Assembly: GCA_037178675.1 (NCBI GenBank)
Contig: JAYMGJ010000413.1
Location: 1-28,510 of the forward strand
Direction: 5' to 3'
DNA length: 28,510 nt
DNA from: Scleroderma bovista
Lineage: Eukaryota; Basidiomycota; Agaricomycetes; Boletales; Sclerodermataceae
The notes under the pieces are model-generated. The model worked only from the letters and a program-made list of their open reading frames with translations. It searched no databases and was not told where the DNA came from. Both the position numbers and the translations under genes were made by a program. This document shows, piece by piece, positions 17,104 to 28,079 of the stretch; position 1 is the first letter of the stretch; every line of letters begins with the position of its first letter.

Positions 17104-18759
17104 TTAATTCAAAATTCGCCCTTGCCTCCTCAGCATGTTCTCTCTTCCAGGTCCAATACCGATCCACTCGATCGGAGTATCTAAAAACCGCTCAATGAAT
17201 GTGACGTATTTCTTGCAGTTTTCTGGGAGCTCGTCGAAAGACGCCAAGGTTGTTATCGAGGTCTTCCATCCCGGCAAAGTCTCGTAGACAACCTCTACTC
17301 CAGAAAGAACATCTAGATCAGCTGGAAAAGGAGTTTACCATAGGTAAATGTCGCTTAACACAGGTGTGACATACCAGGGAAGTATGGAAGGTCCTTCCCT
17401 CCGACGATATACTTCACCGCTACTTTGATCTCAGGGAGATCATCCAAAACATCAAGCTTGGTGAGGTTGAGAGAATCATAGCCATTGACAAGGCAGGAAT
17501 GCTTCATGACTACCAAATCCAGCCAACCACAGCGACGCCGGCGTCCGGTTGTGGTGCCGTATTCCCTGCCAACTTCTTGGAGATGCACCCCTATGTCCTA
17601 GGAACAGTTCAATAGAGGATCACTTGATCTGTGATATGTTGCTTACATTGAGCTGCTCAGTGGGAAATGGTCCGCCGCCTACGCGAGTGGTGTATGCCTT
17701 CACGACACCAATCGTATGTCCAATCGCTTTCGGGGGTACTCCTAATCCTGTGCATACACCTCCGATTGTCGTGGACGAGGAAGTGACATATGGATACGTC
17801 CCAAAGTCGATATCGAGCATCAGTGCATTTGCACCCTCCACCAGCACCTTCCTCTTAGATGCAAGTGCATTATGGATGTAGGCAACGCTATCGATCATGT
17901 GTGGCTTCAGCCGTTCAGCCAGGTGCTGCATTGGAATAAGTAAGGCAAGTGGAACAGAGCACGACAGATGGTCACCTTGTAGCGCTCTATCTCACCTTCA
18001 GTGTCATACTCGAAATGACCATAGCGCTTGAAGCGGCCCTCCACGAGTTTGCGAAATTTCTCCGCAAAGATATCGTGATCGAATAGATGGTGCACACGAA
18101 GACCCGAACGTGAAGCTTTACTTGAGTATGCAGGACCAATACCTTTCTTCGTAGTGCCGATGCTGAGATCATGTGTTTATTGAATAAGTGATCGAGATGG
18201 GGGCACTACACACCTTGATCCTCCGAGTTCAACCTCTTTCAGACCATCGACGATCTGATGGAAATCGAAGACAAGATGTGCTCTATCGGAAACAAAAAGA
18301 CGATGGGCACATTGCAACCCTAGGCGATGTGAGCGAACGGTCTTGATGCAGAGGCTGGCTACGCTACCTTGCTCTTCGAGTGTATCTAACTCACGAAAAA
18401 ATGAGGGGAGGTGAATAACAACTCCGGAGCCTATGAGGCCGATACATCCGGGGTTCACCAGTCCTGTAAAAGGAAAGGAAGTTGGCTAAGGTGAACCAGA
18501 TGATGTCCATTTTCAGCCTACCACTCGGGAGAAGATGGAAAGCGAACGTCGTCTTGATGTTCTCTGGACCAATGGGTGCTACGATAGTATGGCCAGCATT
18601 GTTTCCACCCGCGCATCTTGCGCAGATGTCGAAGTCTGCAGAAAGAATGTCGACGAGCTTCCCCTTGCCTTCATCTCCCCACTGCGAACCAAGAACAACG
18701 GTTACTGATGGGTATTAGACATAAAGGAGCGAAGAGCCGAAGAAAAACACACCACTCAT
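17104..18759 (-). CDS. ADE12: Adenylosuccinate synthetase, 432 aa
   Basis: Joins IMP and aspartate using GTP to make adenylosuccinate, the first step from IMP to AMP; cytosolic. Exons: 18759-18753, 18704-18522, 18463-18368, 18319-18214, 18162-17976, 17925-17647, 17597-17375, 17321-17104. The seven introns are 48-58 bp, GT-AG, and the exons sum to 433 codons. The first exon has only seven bases. The P-loop-like motif [11 protein letters not shown] is at 8-18, with the catalytic Asp13, and NNAGHT carries His41, the same numbers as in the E. coli enzyme. Further signatures are [19 protein letters not shown] and [14 protein letters not shown]; the C-terminus ends [14 protein letters not shown]. 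Length is normal for the family. It diverges from COX16 with 155 bp between start codons. Confidence 0.97.
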
Positions 18760-18914
18760 AACCGGACTTCTACCGCCAACGTTCTTGGGCCGTCGCCGTC
18801 TCGAAGAAGTTGGGACGTGGAAAACAAAATTGAGTTTTGAAGGGGCCGTCAGAGGGGGATCATGTCGGATCGGAAAAGGAAATTTGGAAAAATTCGGCCG
18901 TCACTGATCGGCGA
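18760..18914. promoter_or_regulatory. Shared divergent promoter of ADE12 and COX16
   Basis: Only 155 bp separate the two ATG codons, so both promoters must lie here and overlap. No clear TATA box is visible on either strand. Confidence 0.6.
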
Positions 18915-19391
18915 ATGTCGTCGCCACACTCAATGCCAACGTTTCAGTCGAATCCAATCCGCCCCTCCCCGCTGGCACGAACAATCAAGAGACACCCGCT
19001 ATTATTCGGATTGCCATTCTGCCTCATCATCGTTGGCGCTTCCTTCGGTCTGCAGACATTTACCCAGACGAGATATGACCTCCAGGATCAGAAAGTCAAA
19101 CAGGTACAGACCGTGTTTCATCCTGCTCTCTTCCTCACATTTCCTCAAGATATCCAATGAACAAGCACTTGGTCTTGATCGCGCAAAGAAGAAGATTGAC
19201 ATCCGAGAAGAATACTTTGTACGTGCCCACCCAGTCATCATTCATACTGACGTTCTTATCACGGGTTTTAGAAACTCAGTGCCGTGAGCGATCAAGATTG
19301 GGAACCCAAGAGAATTGCTCGGCCAAAAGGTCTACCTGAATGGGGAGTTCCACCCACCGAACCTACTCAATCGAAGGGTGACAAGGCATGA
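18915..19391 (+). CDS. COX16: Cytochrome c oxidase assembly protein COX16, 125 aa
   Basis: A small inner-membrane protein of mitochondria needed to assemble complex IV, where it acts with the COX1/COX2 assembly factors. Exons 18915-19103, 19150-19218 and 19272-19391 give 126 codons; introns are 46 and 53 bp. The single transmembrane segment (LLFGLPFCLIIVGASFGL) is followed by the family motif TFTQTRYDLQDQKVKQ, then KKKIDIREEYF and the C-terminal DWEPKRIARPKGLPEWGVPP. I use the ATG at 18915. An in-frame ATG at 18837 would add 26 residues that look unlike the family, while the ATG at 18933 is a close alternative. Length fits yeast Cox16 (118 aa). Confidence 0.95.
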
Positions 19392-19866
19392 AATGGATTG
19401 ATGCCCTTGACTTCATGAGGCACTTGGGATGCCTCCTCAAACTTATCACGATTACACAAGTGACCCACATAAAGTGATTTGGTACCCAGCAGCAGATCTG
19501 ATCCACCGAGGAGTTATGGTCACCTTGTTCAGATAGCGTTTGCAGGCTGCGGGTGGTGAGCGGGGAAAAATCCTGGGTTTGCCCAGGAGTGTAGATATCT
19601 ATATGTCGTTTGCAAATAGACCCAGCATTTGATATCTAACAACTTTGGTTGGCATGAACCATGGAATTCTAGGTATACACGGTAGGGGATAGTATTGAAT
19701 CTATCCTACCGACGACTCGGATTTGCCGTGTGGACACTGATCAGCACTGATCTCCCTGCAGACAACAAACTCCATGTTACGTTTCCAGACCATGAAATGA
19801 CTGGTCCCGCGCTATGCTCGCGTAACGCCAAAGTCGACTCTCGTCTTCGCCTCTCATCCGAACAAG
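19392..19866. promoter_or_regulatory. Intergenic region between COX16 and the amidohydrolase gene, with hairpin
   Basis: 475 bp without a gene. It should hold the COX16 terminator and the amidohydrolase promoter. The clearest structure is an inverted repeat: CGGTAGGGGATAG (19680-19692) faces CTATCCTACCG (19701-19711), an 11-bp stem with a 2-base bulge and an 8-base loop, about 155 bp before the ATG. Confidence 0.5.
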
Positions 19867-22800
19867 ATGGCCACCTACAAGTGGGCTGTTTCTGAGGACA
19901 TTTCCACTACCAGACGGTGGCCACGTCTTTACTTGGCTGTAATCTTGTTCGCTGCGTTGTACTACTATCATGCCGGAAGCGGAACATTCCAACTTGCCAG
20001 CTCCCATCCACTGGACCCAGAAACCTTGGCCAAACGAGAACATATCCTCGCTCAGTGCAAGTACATCAAGGCCCCTGCTGGACCTCCATCTGGCTTCCAT
20101 AACAGACAGCAATCGGATCGTTATGCACCTGGCACGAAGCCAACGCTCATAACGAATGCCACGATATGGACCGCGAGGCAGAATGGGACAGAAGTTGTCA
20201 ATGGTGATCTGCTGCTGCATGAGGGTATGATCAAGGCTGTCGGGAAGGTCCCCTTACATCTGTCGCAGAACCTTCAACTCGATGTAATAGATGTACACGG
20301 GGCTTGGGTTACCCCTGGCCTGGTGGACCTTCATTCTCACCTAGGAGTTTTCAGCACGCCATTCCTCAGTGGTAGGTCATTCCGAATGTACATGCATGTG
20401 AGCGGAGTGCCACAAGTTACGATTTGCAGGTGCACGTGACGGGAACTCTGTCAAGGGACCAATCCTCCCATGGCTGAGAAGTCTCGATGGCCTCAATACT
20501 CATGATGCAGCATATGAATTAGCACGTTCCGGCGGTGTGACCAGTGCCCAGATCTTACCAGGAAGCGCCAATCTCATTGGTACGTTCAATACTGGCGTGG
20601 CCATCGAACGTGGGGTGTAATACAGTTCTACTCAGGTGGTCAAGGCTTCATAATCAAATTGCGAGAAACAAAAGAGCGTTCCCCTACTTCGATGCTAGTG
20701 GAACCACCTTTCACACTGAATGGTACCCATTTTGACCATGACCTAACTCCCCGGTGGAGGCATATGAAGTAAACGACCTGCTATTTTAATGTCTACGACC
20801 GTTAACTCTACTTTCTTCCCGCAGACATGCATGCGGCAAGTCACACTCTAATGCACATTAGACCGAAAAATTGATCCCTTGCCAGGGGAGAATCCATCCC
20901 GCGATTATTCCATGACACGCATGGACAGTGCATGGAACTTTCGATCTGCGTACGAATCTGCGCGCAAGATTCGTGACGCTCAGGACCGATTCTGTTCCAA
21001 AGCGGAGGCTGGGGCATGGTCCGACCTCGGAGATTTCCCGGAAGACCTTCAGTGGGAAGCTTTGGTGGATGTCCTCAGGGGGAAAGTCAAGCTTTCCGTG
21101 CACTGTTACGAGGCATGTATCAATTAATGCAACGAAGAACTTTTGTCACTAACATAGAGTGCAGGCCGTGGATTTGGATATGATGGTCCGAGTAAGTATT
21201 CCAGTCTTGACCCTCTTCGGTCGGTCTGTGGCACTTTCTGAAACTCTGTAGCTTACAGAAGAATTCCAATTCCATCTGGCATCGTTCCATCATGCGGCAG
21301 AGACTTACTTAGTCCCGGACCTTCTGAAGAGTACATGGGTAAGTGACCTCGTCCTCATTGCTTACTTGCGCTATATACTCTATAGGGTGGCCCCCCAACT
21401 GTGGCCTTATGGGCAAGCAATTTTTTCAGGTAGAAGCACTTTCTATCGTCTCTCCTTCATGTCCATTTTATTTCCTTCAGGTCAAAACGCGAAGTCTACC
21501 GGGCATCGGAATTTGCCCCTCGTATCTTGGCTTCTCATGGAATTCCGGTGGTTTTGAAGGCAATATCAAATTTTCTAAAACGTAATTTGGATCCTGACAT
21601 ATTATTCGTAGTCGGATCACCCAGTCTTGAACAGTCGTTACTTGCTCAACGAGGCGGCTTTGGCGCATTACTATGGTCTGCCATACAATGTTGCACTCCT
21701 TGCTGTTACGGCAACCCCTGCTGACACTCTTGGCCTTGGCCATAGACTCGGCCGCATTCAAGAAGGTGAGCTATTGCTCGTACTTCTCATTTTCATTTAT
21801 TGATTTAGGCTGTCTGGAGGCTATGATGCTGGTAGGCCTCACATCTGCCAGGAATGCACGCTGATATACTCTGCAATACAGATGTGGTAGTATGGGACTC
21901 TCACCCACTTAGTCTGGGTGCAACCCCTCAACAAGTATTCATCGATGGCATTCCACAGTTCGAGTTGCCTCATGTCTCCGCGAAACCACCATTCCTCCAG
22001 TACCTTCCTAACCCGCCCAATTTCGACAAGGAAGCCGCATCTGTGCTCAATTACAATGGTCTCCCTCCTCTAACACCAAAGTCCGTGGAGCACGCTGTGT
22101 TTATTAACGTCGATAGTATCTACACTAGATCCGAGGGATCGCTTGCTGTCCAGGAACGCCCCGAGGTCGTAGTGACTCGCCGTGGAAAGATTGTTTGTGC
22201 AGGTGCCCACTCTGCTTGTTCGCCGCATATGAACGAAGTACGGGACGAAGTAGTGGTTATTGACCTCGAAGGCGGTACAATAGTGCCGGGCTTGACAACA
22301 TACGGGACACCCATTGGTCTCACCGAGATCTCCGCCGAGCCATCCACAAATGATGGTCTTGTGTACAACCCACTCGCTGGCGACCCACCGGCCATCATTG
22401 GAAACAACCTTATTCGTGCCAACGATGGTCTCCAATTCGAGGGCCGTAACATGCTGTAAGCAACAATAATAGAATTCTTCACTGCAGCTGTTGACAGGGA
22501 TATAACTAGGCTGGCTTACCGAGGAGGTGTAACTGCTGGTGTAGTCGCTCCCGAAGGTGACTTCATTCAAGGTGTATCAACAGCGTTCTCCCTGGGTGCA
22601 ACCAATGTCCTTCACAATGCCACTATCGAAAGCGACGTTGCACTGCACGTCAAGATCACCATGAAGAGTGCGCAGAGCGTAAGCAGCCAGATTGCAGCAC
22701 TACGTAACCTGCTGTTCGGCAATGACGGAAGTGCCATTGTCCAAAGAGTCCGGGATGTATGTTCTATTTTCTTCCGTTCACGAAATCGTCGCGTGGGTTC

Positions 22801-23462
22801 GCTGACAGTTCTCTCAGGGACACTCGACGCTCGTGGTAGATGTCAATAGCGCTGATATTATGGCTACACTTCTTCGCCTCAAAGCTGAATATGAGACCCG
22901 TACCACGAAGACTTTAAGGCTTACTTTTGCTGGCGCACAGGAATCGCACCTCCTTGCTAACGAAATCGCTTCTGCTGGAGTGAGCGTCATCGCTACTCGT
23001 CCTAAGCCATTCCCCTTCACGTGGGACACTCGTAGAGTGTGCGCATTACATAAACTTTCTAAGGCGGTTCCACTCAATAGCTTTTTAGCCTTCCTGGACC
23101 ACCATTGACGGCTGATTCGCTAGTGCCGGTCTTATTGGCAGCAGGTGTCAATGTCGGTGTCGGACTAGTCGATGCGAACCAGGCGCGAGATCTACGGTTC
23201 GAAGTCTCTCGAGTACGCCTTGTTCTCTCTGTATTTGGAGCCCCTGCTCACCAAACGCTAGGTTGTTTTATCATCGAACGAAAACATCGACCTTATCACG
23301 GCACTCGAATTGGTAACCACCAATCTCGAGAGAGCACTTGGTATTCACGGTAACATGCCTCAGGATTTGGTTGCGTATCCTGGTGGACATGTATTCGGCT
23401 TTGGAGGGAAGGCCGCTGCTGTAATCTCAGAACAACTGGGTAGGGTTGATCTGTTCGCGTAA
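19867..23462 (+). CDS. Amidohydrolase-superfamily protein (composite domain metallohydrolase), membrane-anchored, 931 aa
   Basis: Exons: 19867-20371, 20430-20579, 20636-20768, 20825-20835, 20886-21112, 21165-21191, 21252-21338, 21386-21429, 21481-21559, 21612-21765, 21820-21831, 21882-22455, 22510-22756, 22818-23038, 23089-23212, 23262-23462. They sum to exactly 932 codons. A short transmembrane anchor lies at about 20-37 (LYLAVILFAALYYYHAG). The catalytic half begins with TLITNATIWT and has the HxH metal motif GLVDLHSHLG (His156, His158). Other candidate metal ligands are His339 (VHCYE), His364/His365 (FHHAAE) and Asp423 (SDHPV). A second, more diverged amidohydrolase-like half follows (about 500-931). 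The superfamily hydrolyses C-N or similar bonds with one or two metal ions; the substrate here is unknown. Three introns are GC-AG and exons of 11, 12 and 27 bp occur. It converges on the DUF4419 gene, 145 bp apart. Confidence 0.94.
20825..20835 (+). other. 11-bp microexon of the amidohydrolase gene
   Basis: ACATGCATGCG lies between CCCGCAG and the GC donor GCAAGT. It completes the codons for Lys-His-Ala-Cys and the first base of Gly, joining WRHM to GENPSR in frame. Without it the reading frame breaks. Confidence 0.8.
21820..21831 (+). other. 12-bp microexon of the amidohydrolase gene
   Basis: GCTATGATGCTG, between acceptor GGAG and donor GTAGGC, gives Gly-Tyr-Asp-Ala-Asp across the junctions. 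This is the usual EGYDAD motif preceding the final strand of the metallohydrolase domain. Confidence 0.8.
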
Positions 23463-23607
23463 TTATACCTTGTAGTTGAGCATTGGAATGAAAGATAATA
23501 GTCTGCAGAAAGCATGGGATGTAGATAATTCGATAACCAAGATGGTAGGTATATGAGCCAGAAATGCAAAGCAACGTATGATGTAAGTACAGAAAGCATG
23601 ATAGAAA

Positions 23608-25225
23608 CTACGTTTCGCAAGAAGCTTGGTCGATTAAAACAGTGCGTTTGTCGTAAGCACGATGCCGCCAGTTGTATGAGTACCTTTTGAAAAGCCACCA
23701 GGCAGTGACTGGTCGAATGGTGTCTCGCATGCCATTGCGAAACAACTCCGACTTCACAGTCGAGCAGATCTGCGAGCCTACCGATCCAGCAACTAATTCA
23801 GCATTGAGAGCCCTACCCTTGTCATTGATTTTGAGATACAGATGTGCACGCCCAGACGGAATGGTGCGCAAGTCCATTGTAGGGTAAGGGAAGCCGTCCA
23901 ATACAAGACGGGGGTTGCGATCACGGTGGGTATATACAGATGCAAATTGTGATGGAGAAAGATGGAGTGGATTGGCTGGTCGAAGGAGCTTCTTCGGCTC
24001 ATGCTCACGGTAGCGGTCTTCATTTAGCGCATTGCCCTGCCAACAACCATGTTGACCGAACGTACAGAAGGCGGTGATCCAGCCAGTCAGAAGGGGAGAT
24101 TCGGTGGTATCGTCGTAGATGATGACCTTGTTCCAAAACTCGAGATTTTCGGGGCCGTTGGGGTTGTCGTATGCTTCAATGAAGCGGTTGATAATGGGCC
24201 GGAGGTGGTGGTACCAAGCGATCGCAGGAATACCATAGTCTTTTAACTTCTCTAGCCGCATTAGCATGTTTTCCCAATCTCTTTTCGTCCCCTCTAGTGT
24301 CACCTTTGCGATACCACAGTGGTTGCCATGTCTGAGCGTGGAAGGGGCCTCCACCCAATCCCAGTCCACTGCTGCGATCGTAGCCATCGCGCAAGCAGTT
24401 GTGTCCACTGTTGTTGACGTTGTGAAGCTGGAAGTAAGCCATTCCTGCTGTTCCCAATGTGGTATTTTCTCGCGTATCACATCCAGCATATGTCCTGCCA
24501 TAATCGACGGGTCCTTGGCATAGAGATTTTCTCTTAAATTGATCGAGAGTTCTTCATCGTCCGTCCGACCAGCATTCACGAAGCAGCTGAATTGCATCAG
24601 TATCGCAAGCCAAACATCATCAGGACGAATGATGAGTCCGTGGTGATTATTGAACGCCTCCATAACAGTGTTAACGAAACCGTTTTTCTGAGGGATAATA
24701 TCACGAATGGTATCACGGTTATAAGAGAGGGAGGTCTGCATGAGTAGTAAGCAGTTGCGGCTTTCTTCGGGTGCGACTCTGGATAACAGAATTAGAGTCG
24801 GCTCCTCGTGAGACTTGATGTTCAGCCTGTCGTCCTCGGTAAAGGACTCGGCAGAGTAAACTGAGGTCGCAAAGGACACCGAATTCGGATGATGAGACTA
24901 GCTTGAACATATGAGCATCAAGTCATTAGGAAGTCATGTATGACGATGGACTCACCGAAGGGAGGTGTGTGCTTGTGTCCTCGACATCCGGCACGTGGAG
25001 GGGTGCGGATGCCTTGCGTGGTGACTTGTGCAATTTAGTGGCCACACGAGATTTCTGCCAGCTAGCAGACCTGGCTGTAGATGCAACTTCACTGCCGGTC
25101 TCTGAGGTTAAGATAGCTGAGACTTCGTCCTCGGTAAATTTGCTTCCAGAGGGTAATTGATAATGGATGCCAGAAGGCAACGCGGGGGGAAATGAGGACG
25201 GTGAGTGCTTCAGTTTGTGAAACAT
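23608..25225 (-). CDS. DUF4419 domain protein, 519 aa
   Basis: Exons 25225-24956 and 24897-23608. The 58-bp intron runs from GTGAGT to the second of two nearby AG sites (GCTAG). Only that acceptor keeps the frame; the first AG puts the domain out of frame. The exons make 520 codons. The N-terminal 90 residues are Ser/Pro-rich and probably disordered. The DUF4419 core starts near 160 (GFVNTVMEAFNNHHGLIIRP, then DDVWLAILMQF) and runs through GTKRDWENMLMRLEKL and TGWITAFCTFG to about 425. The domain is common in mushroom-forming and other fungi, usually in several copies; its function is unknown. No signal peptide or membrane segment is seen. Confidence 0.92.
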
Positions 25226-25759
25226 GCCAGGCTCGGTGAGGCAGAGAGTGTGAGACTAGGCTGCGTACTCCGGGTGAATGAGGAGCGACTGGAGATTTCA
25301 AGGATATTAGATAGTCCAAGAGGGCAGACACCAATGGCAAGGATATACAGTGGTTAGAGCCGGATACGTCATTAAAACTCAGTGTCGTCGGTTGGAGCTC
25401 ATCGAAACTCTACTGTGGAGATGGCTTTTGAGAAAGTATTAAGGTGGTATTGAAGATGATACATACCTTGCCAGGGGCAGATCTGCTCGAAAACGCGTAA
25501 GTGGGAGCTTTCAGTACTTCTCAAAGCACCGCCAATAATTTGAACTCAAGGCCTTCCAATGTAGTGCCAGTACTACTCCGTTGGCTCGGAAGGAGCTGAT
25601 GACGAAGTGGAAAGAAACAAGATCAATTACTACTATCAGTATCGTACTATGGCTACGGAGATAGCATAGTCCGGGAGTGCATCCTACGAGTACAGGTACA
25701 TGATACATAGCTCAGATGAAGTCGGAAACCGTGCTTGGTAAAAAGAGGGCAAAAGTAAA
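25226..25759. other. Intergenic region upstream of DUF4419, nothing recognised
   Basis: 534 bp between the DUF4419 start and the stop codon of the next minus-strand gene. It should contain the DUF4419 promoter and the 3' region of the membrane protein gene. Short minus-strand frames (for example 25511-25708) show no recognisable product. No TATA box, repeat or RNA gene was identified. Confidence 0.4.
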
Positions 25760-26485
25760 TTATACGTGTTCGATAAATCTCGTTCCCGATGCCGTAGAAA
25801 GTGTCGAAAAATGACGAGGATCACGAGTCGCCTGTTCTTCATCGCTCTCATCTTCATCCTTGGAAGTGCTTTCAGAAAGAGGTGACTGTGCACGCAGAGC
25901 ATCTGACATAGACATATCCATGGATCGCGAGATGGTTGATCCGTTGCTGAACGGATCGCAGTAATAATGAGGAGAAACGAAGTCATCCTCTGTCCCAGAG
26001 ACCGACGATTCCACCGTGCGAGGGATGTCTTCGATGTCGTTCTTGGGTAGTGACCGTACTTGACCTTCATGTGACAACGCTTGGTCCCCGCGATCTGGGC
26101 TGCACACCCAGTCATCACCAGAGCCAGCTTGGATCCAACCACGCCCACCTCGTCGCTTCCCATGGCGAATCCTGTTCCATACTTGCTTTAACTTCTCTCC
26201 AAAGGGTGTCTCTACAGTCGAGCCGTCGACTTCTGCCCTATGTCTGCGATCATATCGCTCCCTACGAGCGGTCCGATCCTGGTCGGTTGGTTCATGGTAT
26301 CGCAAAAGGTAAAACACCGCACTGCAGCATACTACTATCAGCACGCTGAGGAAGACTACGAGTGCGATGAAGCCTAAGTGAAATAGATGGTGAGTCCAAA
26401 TACGAAAGGGGGGTGAAATAAATGGCTCTACCGGCCTGGGAACCACCAATCTTGGGGACCGCCGAAAGCTGTTTGATGGGTACAT
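25760..26485 (-). CDS. Single-pass membrane protein of unknown function, 241 aa
   Basis: One exon from the ATG at 26485 to TAA at 25760-25762. A short N-terminal part (36 residues, basic and Pro-rich) precedes one strong transmembrane segment at about 37-61 (LGFIALVVFLSVLIVVCCSA). A highly charged Arg-rich stretch follows directly (RRERYDRRHRAEVDG), then a segment GRGWIQAGSGDDW and an acidic Ser-rich tail (SESTSKDEDESDEE). The basic residues after the membrane segment would keep the long C-terminal part in the cytosol. I do not recognise a family; the mix of ordered and disordered parts looks like a real conserved fungal protein. The overlapping frame at 25684-26163 is a shadow. Confidence 0.72.
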   Translation of the reverse strand: MYPSNSFRRSPRLVVPRPVEPFISPPFRIWTHHLFHLGFIALVVFLSVLIVVCCSAVFYLLRYHEPTDQDRTARRERYDRRHRAEVDGSTVETPFGEKLKQVWNRIRHGKRRGGRGWIQAGSGDDWVCSPDRGDQALSHEGQVRSLPKNDIEDIPRTVESSVSGTEDDFVSPHYYCDPFSNGSTISRSMDMSMSDALRAQSPLSESTSKDEDESDEEQATRDPRHFSTLSTASGTRFIEHV

Positions 26486-27380
26486 GATGACCGTAGGCCA
26501 TCAGGCTGAATTGCAATGGGATGAGATACGCCTCACGGTCTGGGGGTCCGACGAGCAGATACTAGTATGCTGTATGAAGAAAGTGGCAGGTCTATGAAGC
26601 CGCCCACAACCCGCGCGTTCAGTAAATCAAAGGCTCTGCAAACCCTGATGTAGCCTAGGCTGTGGATGACAGGATGCCTTGCGACACCCACGCAGCGAGA
26701 CTTGGAGGGATCACACAGAGACGGGTCCAAACGGGCATTTCATATGTCGGCGGACGCCGCTTCATCAAGATCGCATTCCAGAAGACATTTTTGATTTGAT
26801 GACATGATGCACTTAGAATGAAGGCCTGGATCCTAGTACAGGACTGAAAAGCGAGGAGCGCACAATTCATGCAGAGCGATTCGAACTTGCGTCTGTAGGG
26901 TCAAGTGTACGGTAGCTTGAATGGTCGTTAAAACCGTGTGGGTCATCGAGGTGCTTAGAACGAAACGGACAAAATAGTTGATTTTGAGGGAATTGACAGA
27001 GTCCAGACTCATCTACTCCAGAGGGGTCTGTCAGTCACAGGCGGCGCCAACGACATAACTCAAGATGGACCGATATAATCTGGAGAACCAGCGATGGTCA
27101 GGGTGAGGAGATGAAACTCATGAAGTCGGGACTCCCTGGTCGTCTCCTTCCTAAAGAAGAAGGCTTATTATGTATGCGGTGGCCGCCTCACCTGATGCTC
27201 CCGCTTAAATACCCTAATTAGACAATATATCACTGTTTTGATGTGTGTCTAAAACGAGGTGTTTGAGGCATCTCTCCCCTCAATGAATAATTATTGAATA
27301 ATGTAGGGTACTTAGAGATATTCAGAGCTCCCTCGCGGCAGGCATTTGTCATCGACCTTGCCCGCCCCTGCGAAAGGCTT
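26486..27380. other. Non-coding stretch, no gene recognised
   Basis: About 900 bp with only short, unconvincing frames on either strand. Base composition is mixed and no terminal repeats or transposase motifs are seen. It probably includes the promoter of the membrane protein gene at its left end. Confidence 0.4.
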
Positions 27381-27830
27381 CCCACGCACGTCTGGTTGTT
27401 CGGCAACGCCCGCGCGTCGTCTCCGACGCGTCTCGTCGCCGTCGCTGACAGCGAGCTCACGTATCTCAACAACTACGCAACCGATTTACATCGGACTTTC
27501 AAGTGCATGTAGTACTCGTATCTAGCAAGCGTTCTGTAACACAAAGTACGACATTTTCACTTAGATTCGGTATAGACATAAATGTTACCATTCTTCCCAA
27601 TTCCCACGCACATGGCAAGTTTCGGCGATCTCCGCTAGTCACTCGTCCGTCACTGTCGACGACAGCGAGGGCACGAATCTCAACAAATACATGAGCATCT
27701 CAACATCGGGCTTTCACTCCCATGTAGTAGTTGTATCTAGAAAGCATTTTGTAGGTATTTTCTCTAAATTTTGACACACCATTCTCGCACACATGGCAAG
27801 GTTCGGCATTTTCCGCCAGTTGTGTCTGGA
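27381..27830. repeat. Tandem array of about 2.2 diverged units of 180-222 bp
   Basis: The anchor CCCACGCACRTSTGGNNNGTTCGGC-like segment is seen at about 27381, 27603 and 27785. Between anchors the units share GACAGCGAGNNCACG, TATCTCAACAA or ATCTCAACAA, CATGTAGTA and GTATCTAG in the same order (27447/27661, 27472/27677, 27506/27721, 27518/27733). The second unit is about 40 bp shorter. No coding potential is evident. Confidence 0.65.
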
Positions 27831-28079
27831 CTCCCGGGCAGGTCGGACTTCAAGCTTCAGCGCTGAGCGCTTGAGCACCGACTCATTAGCTTAGTGTACT
27901 ACATAGAATCACACATGAGGATAGGAAATGGCCAATCAATTGACATAATGGCATGTAGCTATAGTATTCAACTTCAACCAATGATACCTGCCCCTTCGAG
28001 CCGATGCAACTGGCAAATCCTGTGGCAAGCAATGGGTGATTGAGCATCGAAGTAAGGCGAATGAAAACTCACAAAACGA
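27831..28079. other. Non-coding, nothing recognised
   Basis: About 250 bp between the tandem array and the last exon of the right-edge gene; probably the 3' untranslated region of that gene. Confidence 0.35.

Noticed and set aside
23105..23353. 82-codon ORF near the end of the amidohydrolase gene
   Set aside because: It reads through exon 15 and intron 15; the intron 23213-23261 restores the conserved C-terminal frame.
24901..24910. Alternative acceptor (TTCAAG) in the DUF4419 intron
   Set aside because: It places the downstream exon in the wrong frame; the GCTAG acceptor a few bases later keeps the DUF4419 domain in frame.
26868..26890. tRNA-like B box (GTTCGAATC) on the minus strand
   Set aside because: The flanking five bases on each side do not pair into a T stem and no A box lies at the required distance upstream.
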